Shown here piece after piece: positions 1 through 7,888 of a DNA stretch of 64,000 nucleotides. Positions within the stretch are counted from its first letter, which is position 1, and every line of letters begins with the position of its first letter. The notes beneath the pieces are model-generated. The model saw only the letters and a list, made by a program, of their open reading frames with translations, made no database searches and was not told where the DNA came from. Where the stretch lies: contig JBDKSB010000007.1 of NCBI GenBank assembly GCA_039683095.1, positions 25,491-89,490 of the forward strand, given 5' to 3'. The translations under genes and the position numbers were made by a program. This stretch comes from Acidobacteriota bacterium. Its GTDB lineage: Bacteria > Acidobacteriota > Aminicenantia > Aminicenantales > Saccharicenantaceae.

Positions 1-162
1 TGTTTAAAATGATAACTCATCCTGCGCCAATGAATCACCTTCTCAAACATCTGGCCGTTTTCCATCGCAATAAGACTTCCGACGCGCAAGGCAATCCCGG
101 CCAATGTTGACCCTGTCAGATTCTCTCTCCCTCTTTCTGATGTAACATACTTCGGATTGACA

Positions 163-262
163 AGCCAAGGTCGTTGGCTGTGTATGCGAAGGTTGGGGCT
201 TCGATTCCCCACACTCACCCTACTCTGAAACATGCCAAGCCAAGGCTGGTGTAGGGTGGAGT
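163..262. other. Cluster of three hairpins, possible structured RNA
   Basis: There is no gene in 1-284. Three consecutive inverted repeats are visible: AGCCAA/TTGGCT (163-168 with 174-179), TGGGG/CCCCA (194-198 with 207-211), and an 11-bp arm with a one-base bulge, ACTCACCCTAC (213-223) against GTAGGGTGGAGT (251-262). The block ends 22 bp before the IS256 copy. The next gene beyond that copy is an IS110-family transposase, and IS110 elements encode a structured bridge RNA in a non-coding end. These hairpins may therefore be the displaced left end of the IS110 element. That link is inference. Confidence 0.35.
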
Positions 263-284
263 TTGCAATTCGGCATAGGAGGTA

Positions 285-306
285 GGGCCATCGTAAACTC
301 TCTTCA
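285..306 (+). repeat. IS256 left terminal inverted repeat
   Basis: This 22-bp arm matches the reverse complement of 1549-1570. They share GGGCCATCG, then ACTC and CTTCA, with four mismatches in 22 positions. Confidence 0.85.
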
Positions 307-342
307 AACGGCAATCCGAAAGAGAGGAGACGTTTTACTACG

Positions 343-1551
343 ATGGCCCAGCCGCATTATAAGTCACCCCTCGAAAAGGCGCTATTGCAGTTCATCACGG
401 AACCGGATCCGTACCCGGCCATGCTCAAGTGGGTCATGACCGAGATGATGAGGATCGAGGCGGAAGCCAAGGTCGGAGCGGCCAAGGGGAAGCACAGCTC
501 CGAGCGCGCGACCTACTTCTCCGGAGCTCGGGCCCGAAGGGTCGATACGAGGCTCGGGACGGTTTATCTTCCCGTCCCCAAGGTCCGGAAGGGCGGCTAG
601 GTGCCGTTCTTCGTCTCGGAGCGGCGCCGGTCTGAACAAGCCCTGATCGCGGTCGTTCAGGAAGCCTTCGTCAACGGGGTTTCGACCCGGAAGATCGAGC
701 GCCTGGCCGACGCGATGGGCATCGAGAACGTCTCGGCTTCTCAGGTCTCGGAGTTCAACAAGGAACTCGATGCCCAAGTCGGGGACTTCAAGGCTCGCCC
801 TCTGGCCGAGGAGTATCCCTTCCTCTGGATCGACGCCCTCTATCAGAAGGTCCGTGTTGAAGGCCGGGTCGTCTCGGTGGCCGTTATGATCGCCTGTGGG
901 GTCAATCCGGCCGGTTCTCCAGAGATCCTGGCTGAGGAGCCCATGTTCGACGAATCGGAGGACTCGTGGCGAGTCTTCTTCCGGAAGCTCAAAGCCCGGG
1001 GCATGAAGAGGACAGCCCTGGTTATCTCCGACGCCCACGCCGGGATCCAGGCCGCGGCGCGGAAGGAGTGGCTGGGTGCCTCTTGGCAGCGCTGCAAGGT
1101 CCACTTCATGCGGAACATCCTGGCCAAGGTGCCGCATCGTGAGAAGGCCCGCTTCGCGGCCCATCTGAAGCAGATCTGGCTCGAGCCTGATAAAAAGAGC
1201 GCTCGGCGAGCTGCCGGGGCTCTCATCGACGACTACGGGAAGCGCTTCCCCGAGGCCATCCACTGTCTCGAAGAGGGTCTCGAGGACTCGCTCTCGCTCT
1301 ATGACTTCCCGGAGGTCGACAAGAAACGCATCTCCTCGACCAACGGCCAGGAGCGGCTGAACATGGAGATCCGCCGGCGGAGCCGAGTCGTCGGCGTCTT
1401 CCCCTCGGTCGAGAGCTACGTCCGGCTGACGATCTGCTATCTCATCGAATACTCGGAAGACTGGGCGAGTGAACGCAGTTACATCCGGGAGGACAAGGTC
1501 CTTGGATCCCTGGATAGGCTCCATGAACTGACGGCTCAAGCGGCTAACTGA
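343..1551 (+). pseudogene. IS256 (mutator-type) transposase with in-frame amber
   Basis: The reading frame runs unbroken except for one TAG at 598-600, which splits an 85-residue N-terminal part from a 316-residue C-terminal part that restarts at GTG 601. The junction reads VPKVRKGG-stop-VPFF. Related transposases carry Tyr there (GYVPFF or similar, from memory), so a single TAC/TAT to TAG change would explain it. The C-terminal part keeps family hallmarks: WIDALYQKVR with the first Asp, ISDAHAG with the second Asp, the C-x2-H signature in RCKVHFMRN, and TNGQERLN.EIRRR.RVVG near the catalytic Glu. The stop codon lies inside the right inverted repeat. Unless the amber is read through, the catalytic half lacks its N-terminal DNA-binding region and is probably dead. 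Confidence 0.85.
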
Positions 1552-1570
1552 AGTGAGTGAGCGATGGCCC
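1549..1570 (-). repeat. IS256 right terminal inverted repeat
   Basis: Reverse complement of the left arm at 285-306. It includes the TGA stop codon of the transposase. Confidence 0.85.
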
Positions 1571-1591
1571 CGAAGTTGGTAATATGAAAGC

Positions 1592-1636
1592 GCTGCTGCC
1601 TCGGAATGCGTAAGATAAGACGCAAGGAGGTGCAGC
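1592..1636 (+). promoter_or_regulatory. Hairpin covering the IS110 transposase ribosome site
   Basis: The outer stem pairs GCTGC.CCTC (1592-1602) with GGAGG.GCAGC (1626-1636). The inner stem pairs TGCGT (1607-1611) with ACGCA (1620-1624) around the loop AAGATAAG. The GGAGG in the 3-prime arm is the transposase Shine-Dalgarno sequence and the ATG follows at once (1637), so folding would hide the ribosome site. Such hairpins limit transposase translation in other IS families; the role here is inferred. Confidence 0.55.
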
Positions 1637-2723
1637 ATGAACCGGTACTTTGGGTGTGATGCCCACAAGAGGTATTCGATTTTCACTTCTGTTGACGAGA
1701 CTGGCAATGTCGGGCCGTACGTTAGAGTTGAGAACCAACGGTCTTTGTTTCGCGGGTATCTTAAGGAGATCCCGCCACGGTCTCAGATCGCTGTGGAGAC
1801 CGTGGGCAACTGGTATTGGATGGTGGATGAGATGGAACAAGCCGGCCATATCCCGTTGCTGACGAACGCGGGGAAGGCCAAGGCCATGATGGGGCAGATC
1901 AACAAGACCGATAAGCTCGATGCTAAGGGACTGGCTCTCTTGCTCCGGAATGGGACGCTTCCTTCGATCTGGATCCCACCCGGAGAGCTCCGCGACCAAC
2001 GGGAACTGCCTCGGACGAGGATGACGCTCGTTCGGATACGGACGATGCTCAAGAACAGGATTCATGCAACCCTGTCCAAGTATGCGATTGAGATCGATGA
2101 GGTCTGTGATGTGTTCGGGGTTACCGGACGCAGGCTCTTAGGGGAACGGATTCGGGAGCTTCCTCCCCAGACCCATCACTCCGTTGAGAAGCAGCTCGAG
2201 CTTCTCGATGATGTCGAAGACCAGATTAAAGAGAGCGAACGACAGATCAAAGCGGTTGTTCAAGAGACTCCGGCGATCCAGCTTCTCATGTCGCTTCCCG
2301 GTGTGGGGATGATCTTGGCCATCGTGATCGCTATGGAAGTCGGAGATGTGGCCAGGTTTTGCGGGCCCGATAGGCTGGCCAGTTATGCCGGCACAGTCCC
2401 GCGAGTTAAAGCAAGCGGGGGTAAGGTCTTCCTCGGCCGGGTGAGACCCGACGTCAATCGTTATCTCAAGTGGGCCTATATCGAGGCGGCTAACACCATC
2501 GTCCTCTTCCACAAGCGTTGGACCGGCCGCCACGTCATCAGCCTTTATATGAGACTTCGGGAAAAGAGAGGCCATGCCAAGGCTGTTCGTCGCCGTGGCC
2601 AGACATCTCGCCGAAGCGACCTACTGGGTCCTGAAAAAAGGAGAGTCCTATAGAGAAAGAAACTTAGGAAGGCCTGTTTTCGTCCACCCGGGAGCAAGCG
2701 CGATAGTTCGCATGAGCCGATGA
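1637..2723 (+). pseudogene. IS110-family transposase with C-terminal frameshift
   Basis: The first 316 or so residues are a normal IS110 recombinase. The N-terminal RuvC-like DEDD residues are D8, E54, D92 and D95, followed by a helical linker with RIRTMLKNRIHA. The C-terminal Tnp domain contains PGVGMILA, LASYAGTVPR and KASGG, whose Ser260 is the likely catalytic serine. After HAKAV (about 2587) the frame degenerates into RRRGQTSRRSD and stops at 2653. Moving one base forward restores the expected tail VAVARHLAEATYWVLKKGES and continues to TGA at 2721-2723, so one extra base (a C near 2588) broke the gene. A sequencing error could give the same picture. Confidence 0.8.
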
Positions 2724-2762
2724 GTCTCGTAAATTGGATGCGACACTCACCGGGGGAGATGC

Positions 2763-3125
2763 TCATGCCGTTAAGACGGCGCATACATGCATCTGACGAA
2801 ACGGGCTAAGAGCTCTGGACGAAACGAGTGCCTTTAAAAAGGAGGCAAGATAAAGAAAGTAACTCCCCGTTGACGCAGCGCTTTCATACATGCGAACATC
2901 AGTTGACACGGCCGTGGCTAGAGCCCAATGTTCCTTCTCTTGTGCCTTCAGGACGTAATCCACATAGCCTATGGTTAAAAGAATGCCCAGCAGGGTTGTG
3001 GTCAGGTTTATGAACAATCCGCGCCAAGGAACCAAGATGGCCAAGACAAACGCGGCCGCAACCATGAGAGCAAGGGGCTTGATGAGTTTCTTCCATAAAG
3101 AATGGGGGAACATTTTTATGGGCAT
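2763..3125 (-). CDS. Small membrane protein, probably truncated by IS110
   Basis: I do not recognise the family. I place the start at the ATG at 3125 because GGGAGGAGG precedes it; an upstream start gives an unlikely Arg-rich leader. The 120-residue product has a short basic N-terminus, a hydrophobic helix (LALMVAAAFVLAILVPW), a second one (INLTTTLLGILLTIGYVDYVL), then a soluble part. The last 20 or so residues are coded by DNA that probably belongs to the IS110 right end, so the native C-terminus seems lost. It is one of a run of minus-strand unknown genes and shares a leader-type repeat with them. Confidence 0.55.
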   Translation of the reverse strand: MPIKMFPHSLWKKLIKPLALMVAAAFVLAILVPWRGLFINLTTTLLGILLTIGYVDYVLKAQEKEHWALATAVSTDVRMYESAASTGSYFLYLASFLKALVSSRALSPFRQMHVCAVLTA

Positions 3126-3154
3126 CCCTTGCCTCCTCCCACTGAGACTCCCTT

Positions 3155-3191
3155 GCCCCTCCGAGCGCCTATCTCTACGAGGCGCGATCAT
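3155..3191 (-). repeat. Shared leader element, copy 1
   Basis: This block lies between two minus-strand genes. Read on the minus strand it contains GATCGCGCCTCGTAGAGATA followed by GGCGCTCGGAGGGGC. Closely related blocks sit in the same position at 7347-7384 and 7889-7925, with more diverged relatives in the leaders at 3795-3904 and 10763-10870. Function unknown. Confidence 0.6.
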
Positions 3192-3197
3192 CCGCCT

Positions 3198-3794
3198 TCA
3201 CCGGCGTAAAAAGAAGCATCCGAGTCCAACAAAAAGCAGAATGATCCCGATCCCAACGATAGGTTTATATGGAATGTATGCCACGCGGTCCTGCATAACC
3301 CACACATCCTTCATCTCGTTCTTCTTAAGCTCCTCCAACAACTCCTCAATCTTCGACAAGTCTCGTATCTGCTCTTCATCAAGTAGGGCTTTAAGCGGAT
3401 ACGCATCTTCTAATTCTTGCAGAATTTCCCTCTCTCTCTTTTCTCCTTTCAAGGCTGAGATATACTCGTCATACGAAAGGTCAGAAAATTTCTTTTTCCA
3501 GTAATTGTATGAATCTCGATTTGGTTCCATTTTAAAAAACGTCCTCGGACTAGCCGCGTAAGATCCCCGGACCAAAGGCGCACGTAGATATAGAATAAGA
3601 TTACTTATTCTATCTCTGGGTATTGTTAGTTCATTAAGAATCCCAATTTCTTTGGAATTGAGTTTTCGCTCAACCTTCCTGATATGAAAGGCCAGCTTGA
3701 TTTTTCCGTTTTCTTGAAAGAAATAGGTTGATAATGGCAGTCCAACACCGACCAGAATTATGAGCAGTCCGAGCCTTTTCTTGCCAGTCATCAT
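3198..3794 (-). CDS. Two-helix membrane protein of unknown function
   Basis: 198 residues. An N-terminal helix (LGLLIILVGVGLPLSTYFF) and a C-terminal helix at the very end (IVGIGIILLFVGLGCFFLRR) flank a charged central region of about 140 residues rich in Lys and Glu, probably helical and coiled (ILQELEDAYPLKALLDEEQIRDLSKIEELLEELKK). The topology suggests a hairpin with the middle on one side of the membrane. The small gene at 6424-6744 has the same layout, so they may be distant relatives. The start is an ATGATG after GGAGGG. The leader contains the shared repeat, and the IS21 copy lies just beyond it. Confidence 0.7.
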   Translation of the reverse strand: MMTGKKRLGLLIILVGVGLPLSTYFFQENGKIKLAFHIRKVERKLNSKEIGILNELTIPRDRISNLILYLRAPLVRGSYAASPRTFFKMEPNRDSYNYWKKKFSDLSYDEYISALKGEKREREILQELEDAYPLKALLDEEQIRDLSKIEELLEELKKNEMKDVWVMQDRVAYIPYKPIVGIGIILLFVGLGCFFLRR

Positions 3795-3904
3795 ACCCTC
3801 CTCGCCAACTCTAGCTAACTTTTATCCTAACAAAACAGGCACAACCTATGCAATCCACTTTTCCGCCGCCTCTGCTGGTCGATCTCGGGCCGAGTAAGGA
3901 TTTG
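3795..3904 (-). repeat. Shared leader, long form, copy A
   Basis: Read on the minus strand this leader carries GAGATCG, GGCGGAAAAG, then TTTTGTTAGGAT and AGTTAGC before the ribosome site. The leader at 10763-10870 has the same blocks in the same order over about 100 bp. The far edge of this copy is cut by the IS21 left end at 3905. Confidence 0.6.
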
Positions 3905-3954
3905 TGTCCAGAGGCGTGGTAATTTACGAGCGGATCGGCGCATAGATTTACGAG
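3905..3954 (+). repeat. IS21 left end, multiple terminal repeats
   Basis: Fifty bases that match the reverse complement of 6077-6127. Both ends contain TGTC, GGCGTG, ATTTACGAG, ATCGGCG and a second TTACGAG in the same order. Confidence 0.85.
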
Positions 3955-4048
3955 TTGGGCCAGCGGTCTTGGGCCGGCTTGAAGGTTCTCCGCAGGCCGG
4001 TGTTGTAGCATCCTTCTCTTTCATCTTCGAGACGGAGAGGAGAGAGGG

Positions 4049-5295
4049 ATGGCGCAGAAGAGACTCACCCTCGACGAGGCGGACTTCATTATGAAGCTGG
4101 ACGAAGTAGGATTTTCCAACTCGGAGATCGCCCGTAAGCTCGGGGTGACGGAAGGAGCGATTCGGTACCGGATCAAGCGTCAAGCTTCCAGGGAGCCCGA
4201 CGGCGGACGAGTAAGCCCTCGGATCTCGATCCCTTCCGGGAGTGGATCGGAGCCTGGATCGCGGATTATGAGGACAGCCGGCGCCGGCCGACACTTCGGC
4301 TCCTGGAGCAGATGCTGAGGGAGCATCACGGCTACCGGCGCTCCTATGACGCCCTACGGCGCTATGTCCGGAAGCGCTTCCCGGAGTTCTGGAAGAAGGG
4401 GGCCCGGGTGAGGCTGGAGACGCCGCCCGGCAAGCTTCTGTTCGTCGACTGGAAGGAAGACATCCAGGTCCAGCTCGGCGCGGCGGGCGCCTGGGCGCTG
4501 GTGCAGGCGCTGTGCTTCGTGCTGGGCTTCAGCCGGAAGACCGTGGTCTGGTTTTCGTTCCATAAGGACCTTTCGAGCTTCCTCACGGGTCATCAGGCGG
4601 CGTTCCGCGAGTACGGAGGACTGCCGGAGGCCATCCGCCCCGACTGTCTCCGTTCGGCAGTCCGGGTCTGGCGCGGCGCGGCTTCGGCCTTGAACGAACG
4701 CTACCGCAAGTACCTCGAGCCTCTTGGCGTGATCGTGCTCCCGGCCAGGCCCGGGGCTCCCGAGGATAAGGGCAAGATCGAGAAGCGGATCCTGGATCTG
4801 TTCTCGCTGCTGGATCTTCGCCATCGCGTTTATCGGGATCTGGATGATCTCCAAGCCCGGGCTGGTATGGTGCTGGCGGAGTCGGAGAGCACTTGGCGTT
4901 CCGGCGCGACGGGCTTCTCGGTCGTCCGGAGCTTCGAGTACGAGACGGCCTATCTCCGGCCGCTGCCGGCGCACTTTCCGGCGCTTCCGGTCAAGGAGTC
5001 GCGGACCCGGGCCCGCCGAGACGGCACGGTCTTCTTTGACGGCAACTGGTACCAAGTCCCGGGTCTGTACCGTGACCGGGCGGTTCTCTGCCGGCACACG
5101 GGCCACGAGATCCTCATCGATCACGAGGGCGCGGAGATCGGCCGGTTCGCAGCTCTGCCCCAAGCCCGGGGCATGGTCCGCCTCTCTGTCCAGGCGCTCG
5201 AGGACCCCGCCGTCCATCTGAGCGAGAGGGTCAGGATGTGGGGCCTCGAAGTAGCCCGGCGCCAGGTCCAGATCTATCACGAGGTGAGCCGATGA
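4049..5295 (+). pseudogene. istA: IS21 transposase istA, frameshifted
   Basis: The N-terminal part (ATG 4049) has a helix-turn-helix (FSNSEIARKLGVTEGAIRYRIKR). It then goes out of frame near 4200-4210, where GACGGCGGACGAG appears to lack one base. In the other frame the protein continues sensibly from KPSDLDPFREWI through LRLLEQMLREHHGYRRSYDALRRY to the stop at 5293-5295. The DDE domain shows FVDWKED (first Asp), RPDCLRSAV (second Asp, with Cys where Asn is usual) and EDKGKIEKR (catalytic Glu). Joined, the product would be about 415 residues. The stop overlaps the istB start as ATGA. IS21 elements need a full-length IstA, so this copy is probably inactive. Confidence 0.85.
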
Positions 5296-6053
5296 AGCTT
5301 CAGGCGATCGAGCGGAACATGGAGATGCTGAAGCTGGTGCATACCCGGGGCTGTGTGGCCGAGCTTCTCGAGGAGGCCTCGCGGGAGAAGCGCGGCCCCT
5401 TGGAGTTTTTCGACAGGCTCCTGGCGATGGAGGTGGAAGCCAGGGAAGAGCGACGCATCGCCGCCTCGCTCAAGGTCTCGGGCCTGCCGCGGGGGATGCG
5501 CCTCGAGTCGTTCGACTATCTCTTCCAGCCGGCAGTCGAGAAGGCCCGAGTGGAGTTCCTGGGGACGAGCGACTATATCCGGCGGGCGGAGAACGTCCTG
5601 CTGTTCGGGCCGCCGGGCGTGCGCAAGTCGCATCTGGCGGTCGGGCTGGGCGTCCGGGCCGTCGAGCACGGCTTCAGCGTCATCTACTACACCGTCGAGG
5701 AACTTCTCCAGCAGCTGAAGCGCCGAGCCGAGATCCCCGTGGCCAAGCAGCGGGGTCGGGCCTATGTTAAGTGCAGCCTGGTCGTGGTCGACGAGCTCGG
5801 CTATCAGACGCTCGACCGGACGGAAACGCATCTGTTCTTCCAGTTCATCTCGGTCCGGTACATGAAGGGCTCGACGATCATCACCTCGAACCGCTCGGTC
5901 AAGGACTGGGTCCAGATCTTCGCCGGTGACGAGATGGCCGCGACCGCCATCCTGGACCGCCTCTTCCACAAGGCCCACATCTTCAACATCGACGGGCACA
6001 GCTACCGGCTGAAGGACTTCAACCAGGCTTTGAAGGGAGCGCCCCTGGAATGA
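5292..6053 (+). CDS. istB: IS21 helper ATPase IstB, Walker A altered
   Basis: 253 residues, the usual IstB length; the ATG overlaps the istA stop. The AAA+ core is recognisable: Walker A region FGPPGVRKSHL (residues 105-115), Walker B LVVVDELGY (D167, E168) and sensor region IITSNRSVKDW. The Walker A consensus GxxxxGKS is broken because residue 111 is Arg (codon CGC) instead of Gly; one G-to-C change from GGC would do this. Loss of that glycine should disturb nucleotide binding, so the protein is probably non-functional though the frame is open. IstB normally assembles on target DNA and activates the transposase. Confidence 0.85.
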   Translation: MKLQAIERNMEMLKLVHTRGCVAELLEEASREKRGPLEFFDRLLAMEVEAREERRIAASLKVSGLPRGMRLESFDYLFQPAVEKARVEFLGTSDYIRRAENVLLFGPPGVRKSHLAVGLGVRAVEHGFSVIYYTVEELLQQLKRRAEIPVAKQRGRAYVKCSLVVVDELGYQTLDRTETHLFFQFISVRYMKGSTIITSNRSVKDWVQIFAGDEMAATAILDRLFHKAHIFNIDGHSYRLKDFNQALKGAPLE

Positions 6054-6076
6054 GCTGGTTCCAGTGCCCCCAAGGC

Positions 6077-6127
6077 CTCGTAAAAGTAAGCGCCGATTTA
6101 CCTCGTAAATCTACACGCCGATTGACA
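6077..6127 (-). repeat. IS21 right end, multiple terminal repeats
   Basis: Reverse complement of the left end at 3905-3954 with some changes. It contains two copies of CTCGTAAA and closes with GACA. Confidence 0.85.
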
Positions 6128-6423
6128 ATACTTTAATAAAAAAAGAATGATGGTAAGTGACTGTCCCGCCTGATGTTACGGCGACTCGGCAGGGTCAGTC
6201 ATGGAGTTATTAATGATCAGAGGCAGGGGCCTGGGAGTAGCGGGCTGGGAACGGGAGTGCGTGCCCCATAGGCGGATTCAACACCGCCTCGATTACCGCC
6301 CGTTTCTTGCTATCGGATTCTCTCCACACACAGTTCCCCGCTCGGATCGCGTTCCCAAGTTCCGGCAGGATGGTCAGCTGAAACCAGCAGTATTGTTTTC
6401 CTATTGCTCTTTGCTGACTAGTA
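6128..6423. other. Gene-free stretch with an imperfect inverted repeat
   Basis: No convincing gene. An imperfect inverted repeat pairs TGACTGTCCCGCC (from 6158) with GGCAGGGTCAGTCA (to 6201) across about 17 bases. Further on, AGAGGCAGGGGCCTGG (from about 6221) resembles AGAGGCAGGGCTGG at about 9604-9617, which also lies after the 3-prime end of a minus-strand gene. Meaning unknown. Confidence 0.4.
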
Positions 6424-6744
6424 TTACCTCAAACTCAAGAAGAACCCTATTAGCATCAAAAGAATTGCGAGGATTGGTAAGTCCCCTACTACCCTGCGAC
6501 GCCACTTAGCACGGTTTTCCATGAGCTTCCAGAACACAGGGTCCTTTTGCATCCTGTTAACAATCTCAAGTTCTTTCGCTCTGGCTTCGAAATCAAACAG
6601 CTTCTTTCCTCCCGTCAGTTTATAGAAGAATCTCTGCTCCGGAGGCAGTCCTTTCCAATCGCTGACATACTTTCCCCAAAACACGTTGACGCTCAGCAGG
6701 ATTGATCCAGCAGTTAAGCAGAGTAGTCCTATGTTCTGACGCAA
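6424..6744 (-). CDS. Small two-helix membrane protein, unknown
   Basis: 106 residues, unrecognised. Helices sit at both ends (IGLLCLTAGSILLSVNVFW and LPILAILLMLIGFFLSL) around a charged middle (FDFEARAKELEIVNRMQKDP). The start is TTG at 6744, immediately after the TAA of the upstream gene (TAATTG), with AAGGA seven bases before it, so it is translationally coupled to its neighbour. The layout matches the 198-residue protein at 3198-3794. Confidence 0.65.
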   Translation of the reverse strand: MRQNIGLLCLTAGSILLSVNVFWGKYVSDWKGLPPEQRFFYKLTGGKKLFDFEARAKELEIVNRMQKDPVFWKLMENRAKWRRRVVGDLPILAILLMLIGFFLSLR

Positions 6745-7317
6745 TTACTTTTCCTTATTATGCGTCAGCAGTGCTACCGCAACTGGCATTTCGTCTTTTG
6801 CCAGTTCTATTAGAGGATTACCTATTCCTTCTTTTCTATTACCTTCTCTCATCTTCACCAAGAGAAGTTGGCACATAGTTTTTGCCTTCCCGTCTGGCAT
6901 TTCGCCAATTATTTTTTCGATATACTTGGTCTCCGATACAGGATAGAACAGTTGTATTAGCAGAGTGGTAAGATCATCTTCCATCTTCTTGATCTCGCCA
7001 ATACTAACCAGTATACGTCTTGTCTCGCCGACACTCATTCCGCTCAACTTTTCTATCGAAGCCTGTATTTCATTCGTGGCCTTCTCTCTATATTCGTAAA
7101 ACTGGCTCTTCTCGAAATCTAGCCGGGCCTTTTCTTCTCCCATCTTTGAAAATGATTTTATTTTGTCCGGGTCATAAACTGAGAGAAGGGCGCAAGCGCG
7201 GTCAAAATCTCCTTTAAGGTTTCCGATCTTAGACCTCTGATGAAAGTAAATGACAATAAGGCCGATAAGATAGAGGATCGGAAAGACGATATTACCGAGT
7301 ATGACTGATAAACTCAT
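6745..7317 (-). CDS. Membrane-anchored helical protein, unknown
   Basis: 190 residues with an N-terminal helix (ILGNIVFPILYLIGLIVIYF) followed by about 165 residues predicted helical and charged, including FEKSQFYEYREKATNEIQASIEKL and ETRRILVSIGEIKKMEDDL. I do not recognise the family. It is first in a two-gene coupled unit with the small two-helix protein downstream. Its leader holds a copy of the shared repeat and GGGGAGG before the ATG. Confidence 0.7.
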   Translation of the reverse strand: MSLSVILGNIVFPILYLIGLIVIYFHQRSKIGNLKGDFDRACALLSVYDPDKIKSFSKMGEEKARLDFEKSQFYEYREKATNEIQASIEKLSGMSVGETRRILVSIGEIKKMEDDLTTLLIQLFYPVSETKYIEKIIGEMPDGKAKTMCQLLLVKMREGNRKEGIGNPLIELAKDEMPVAVALLTHNKEK

Positions 7318-7346
7318 CTAGCTACCTCCCCTAATGAGAATCCCAC

Positions 7347-7384
7347 GCCTCCCGAAACGTCTATCTAAGTGAGTCACGATTAAT
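7347..7384 (-). repeat. Shared leader element, copy 2
   Basis: Minus strand: AATCGTGACTC, then TAGATAGACGTTTCGGGAGG. It aligns with the copies at 3155-3191 and 7889-7925 through GATC/G-TGA-CTC, AGATAG and TCGGGAG/TCGGAGG. It lies between the stop of the gene at 7397 and the start of the gene at 7317. Confidence 0.55.
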
Positions 7385-7396
7385 GACCGATCCACT

Positions 7397-7861
7397 CTAT
7401 TCCATAACCTCCGGTGTCCACTGCATGATCGGCTTCATCGCCAAATAACGTGCTTCACCTCTCAGGTCTGGCCTATGCGCGTTATCAGTAAGCAATTCAA
7501 AAGCCCCTTTTGGGCAAAGCATAAAGCAGAACCTAGGCATCATTCTAGAAAACAATCGCGCATACCCCTTGAGGTGCTTCTTGTTCCAAAACATCAACAC
7601 CTCTGTGTCCTCGCTAAGCGACTTTGCCTTCATTGCTTCGCAAAGGTTCTTAAAGTCGAGCTTGTGGCAAATGAACCCTTCAACTTGCTGTGGCATCTTT
7701 GAACATTCGAACGTAACTGCCGCGTACGGCATGGTCCTGTTCGGGGCGTGGACTCTGCCGCTCTTAATCTCTGCCATCGGTGTACAGTCCTTTACTCTAC
7801 ACGCATCTCCCTCTATTACTTGCCAGTCGATATCTCTAAGCATTGTTGTTTGACCAGCCAT
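7397..7861 (-). CDS. Cys-containing soluble protein, unknown
   Basis: 154 residues, no signal peptide or membrane helix, unrecognised. It has several cysteines spread through the chain (DACRVKDC, FECSK, FICHKL, LCEAMKA, RFCFMLCPKG), which could bind metal but form no clear CxxC pair except FCFMLC. The leader carries the shared repeat and GGGAGG before the ATG. It is the fourth gene after the promoter region at 9500, but a 91-bp gap with its own leader block suggests separate expression. Confidence 0.65.
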   Translation of the reverse strand: MAGQTTMLRDIDWQVIEGDACRVKDCTPMAEIKSGRVHAPNRTMPYAAVTFECSKMPQQVEGFICHKLDFKNLCEAMKAKSLSEDTEVLMFWNKKHLKGYARLFSRMMPRFCFMLCPKGAFELLTDNAHRPDLRGEARYLAMKPIMQWTPEVME

Positions 7862-7888
7862 TTCAATCCTCCCTTGTGAGGCTTCGAC

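Larger units (their letters stand above)
285..1570 (+). mobile_element. IS256-family insertion sequence, defective
   Basis: The element is bounded by imperfect inverted repeats that begin GGGCCATCG. It holds one transposase reading frame, interrupted by a stop codon. Its length of about 1.29 kb is normal for the family. I see no target duplication: the flanks (ending AGGAGGTA on the left, starting CGAAGTTGG on the right) do not match, so one end may have recombined or diverged. It sits directly upstream of an IS110-family transposase. Confidence 0.85.
1571..2760 (+). mobile_element. IS110-family element, ends uncertain
   Basis: A DEDD-type IS110 transposase gene occupies most of this stretch. 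IS110 elements lack clear terminal inverted repeats, so I cannot fix the ends. On the left the element is abutted, and probably interrupted, by the IS256 copy. On the right it appears to end between 2724 and about 2830, inside the 3-prime part of a minus-strand membrane-protein gene. The 2724-2762 stretch contains no gene. Confidence 0.6.
3905..6127 (+). mobile_element. IS21-family insertion sequence, defective
   Basis: It carries istA and istB in order between long ends that start TGTC and close GACA. Each end has two tandem copies of a repeat containing TTTACGAG, as is typical of IS21 multiple terminal repeats. Its 2223-bp size is usual for the family. The flanks show no target duplication (left ...GGATTTG, right ATACTTT...). 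Both genes carry likely inactivating lesions. Confidence 0.9.

Noticed and set aside
190..215. T-arm-like GGTTGGGGCTTCGATTCCCC
   Set aside because: The loop would have 8 bases and no acceptor or anticodon arm fits upstream; not a tRNA.
598..600. Pyrrolysine-type recoding of TAG
   Set aside because: Other genes here end normally in TAG and no pyl genes are visible; one mutated transposase is the simpler reading.
271..1580. Target duplications around IS256 and IS21
   Set aside because: Flanking bases at 277-284/1571-1578 and 3897-3904/6128-6135 do not match.
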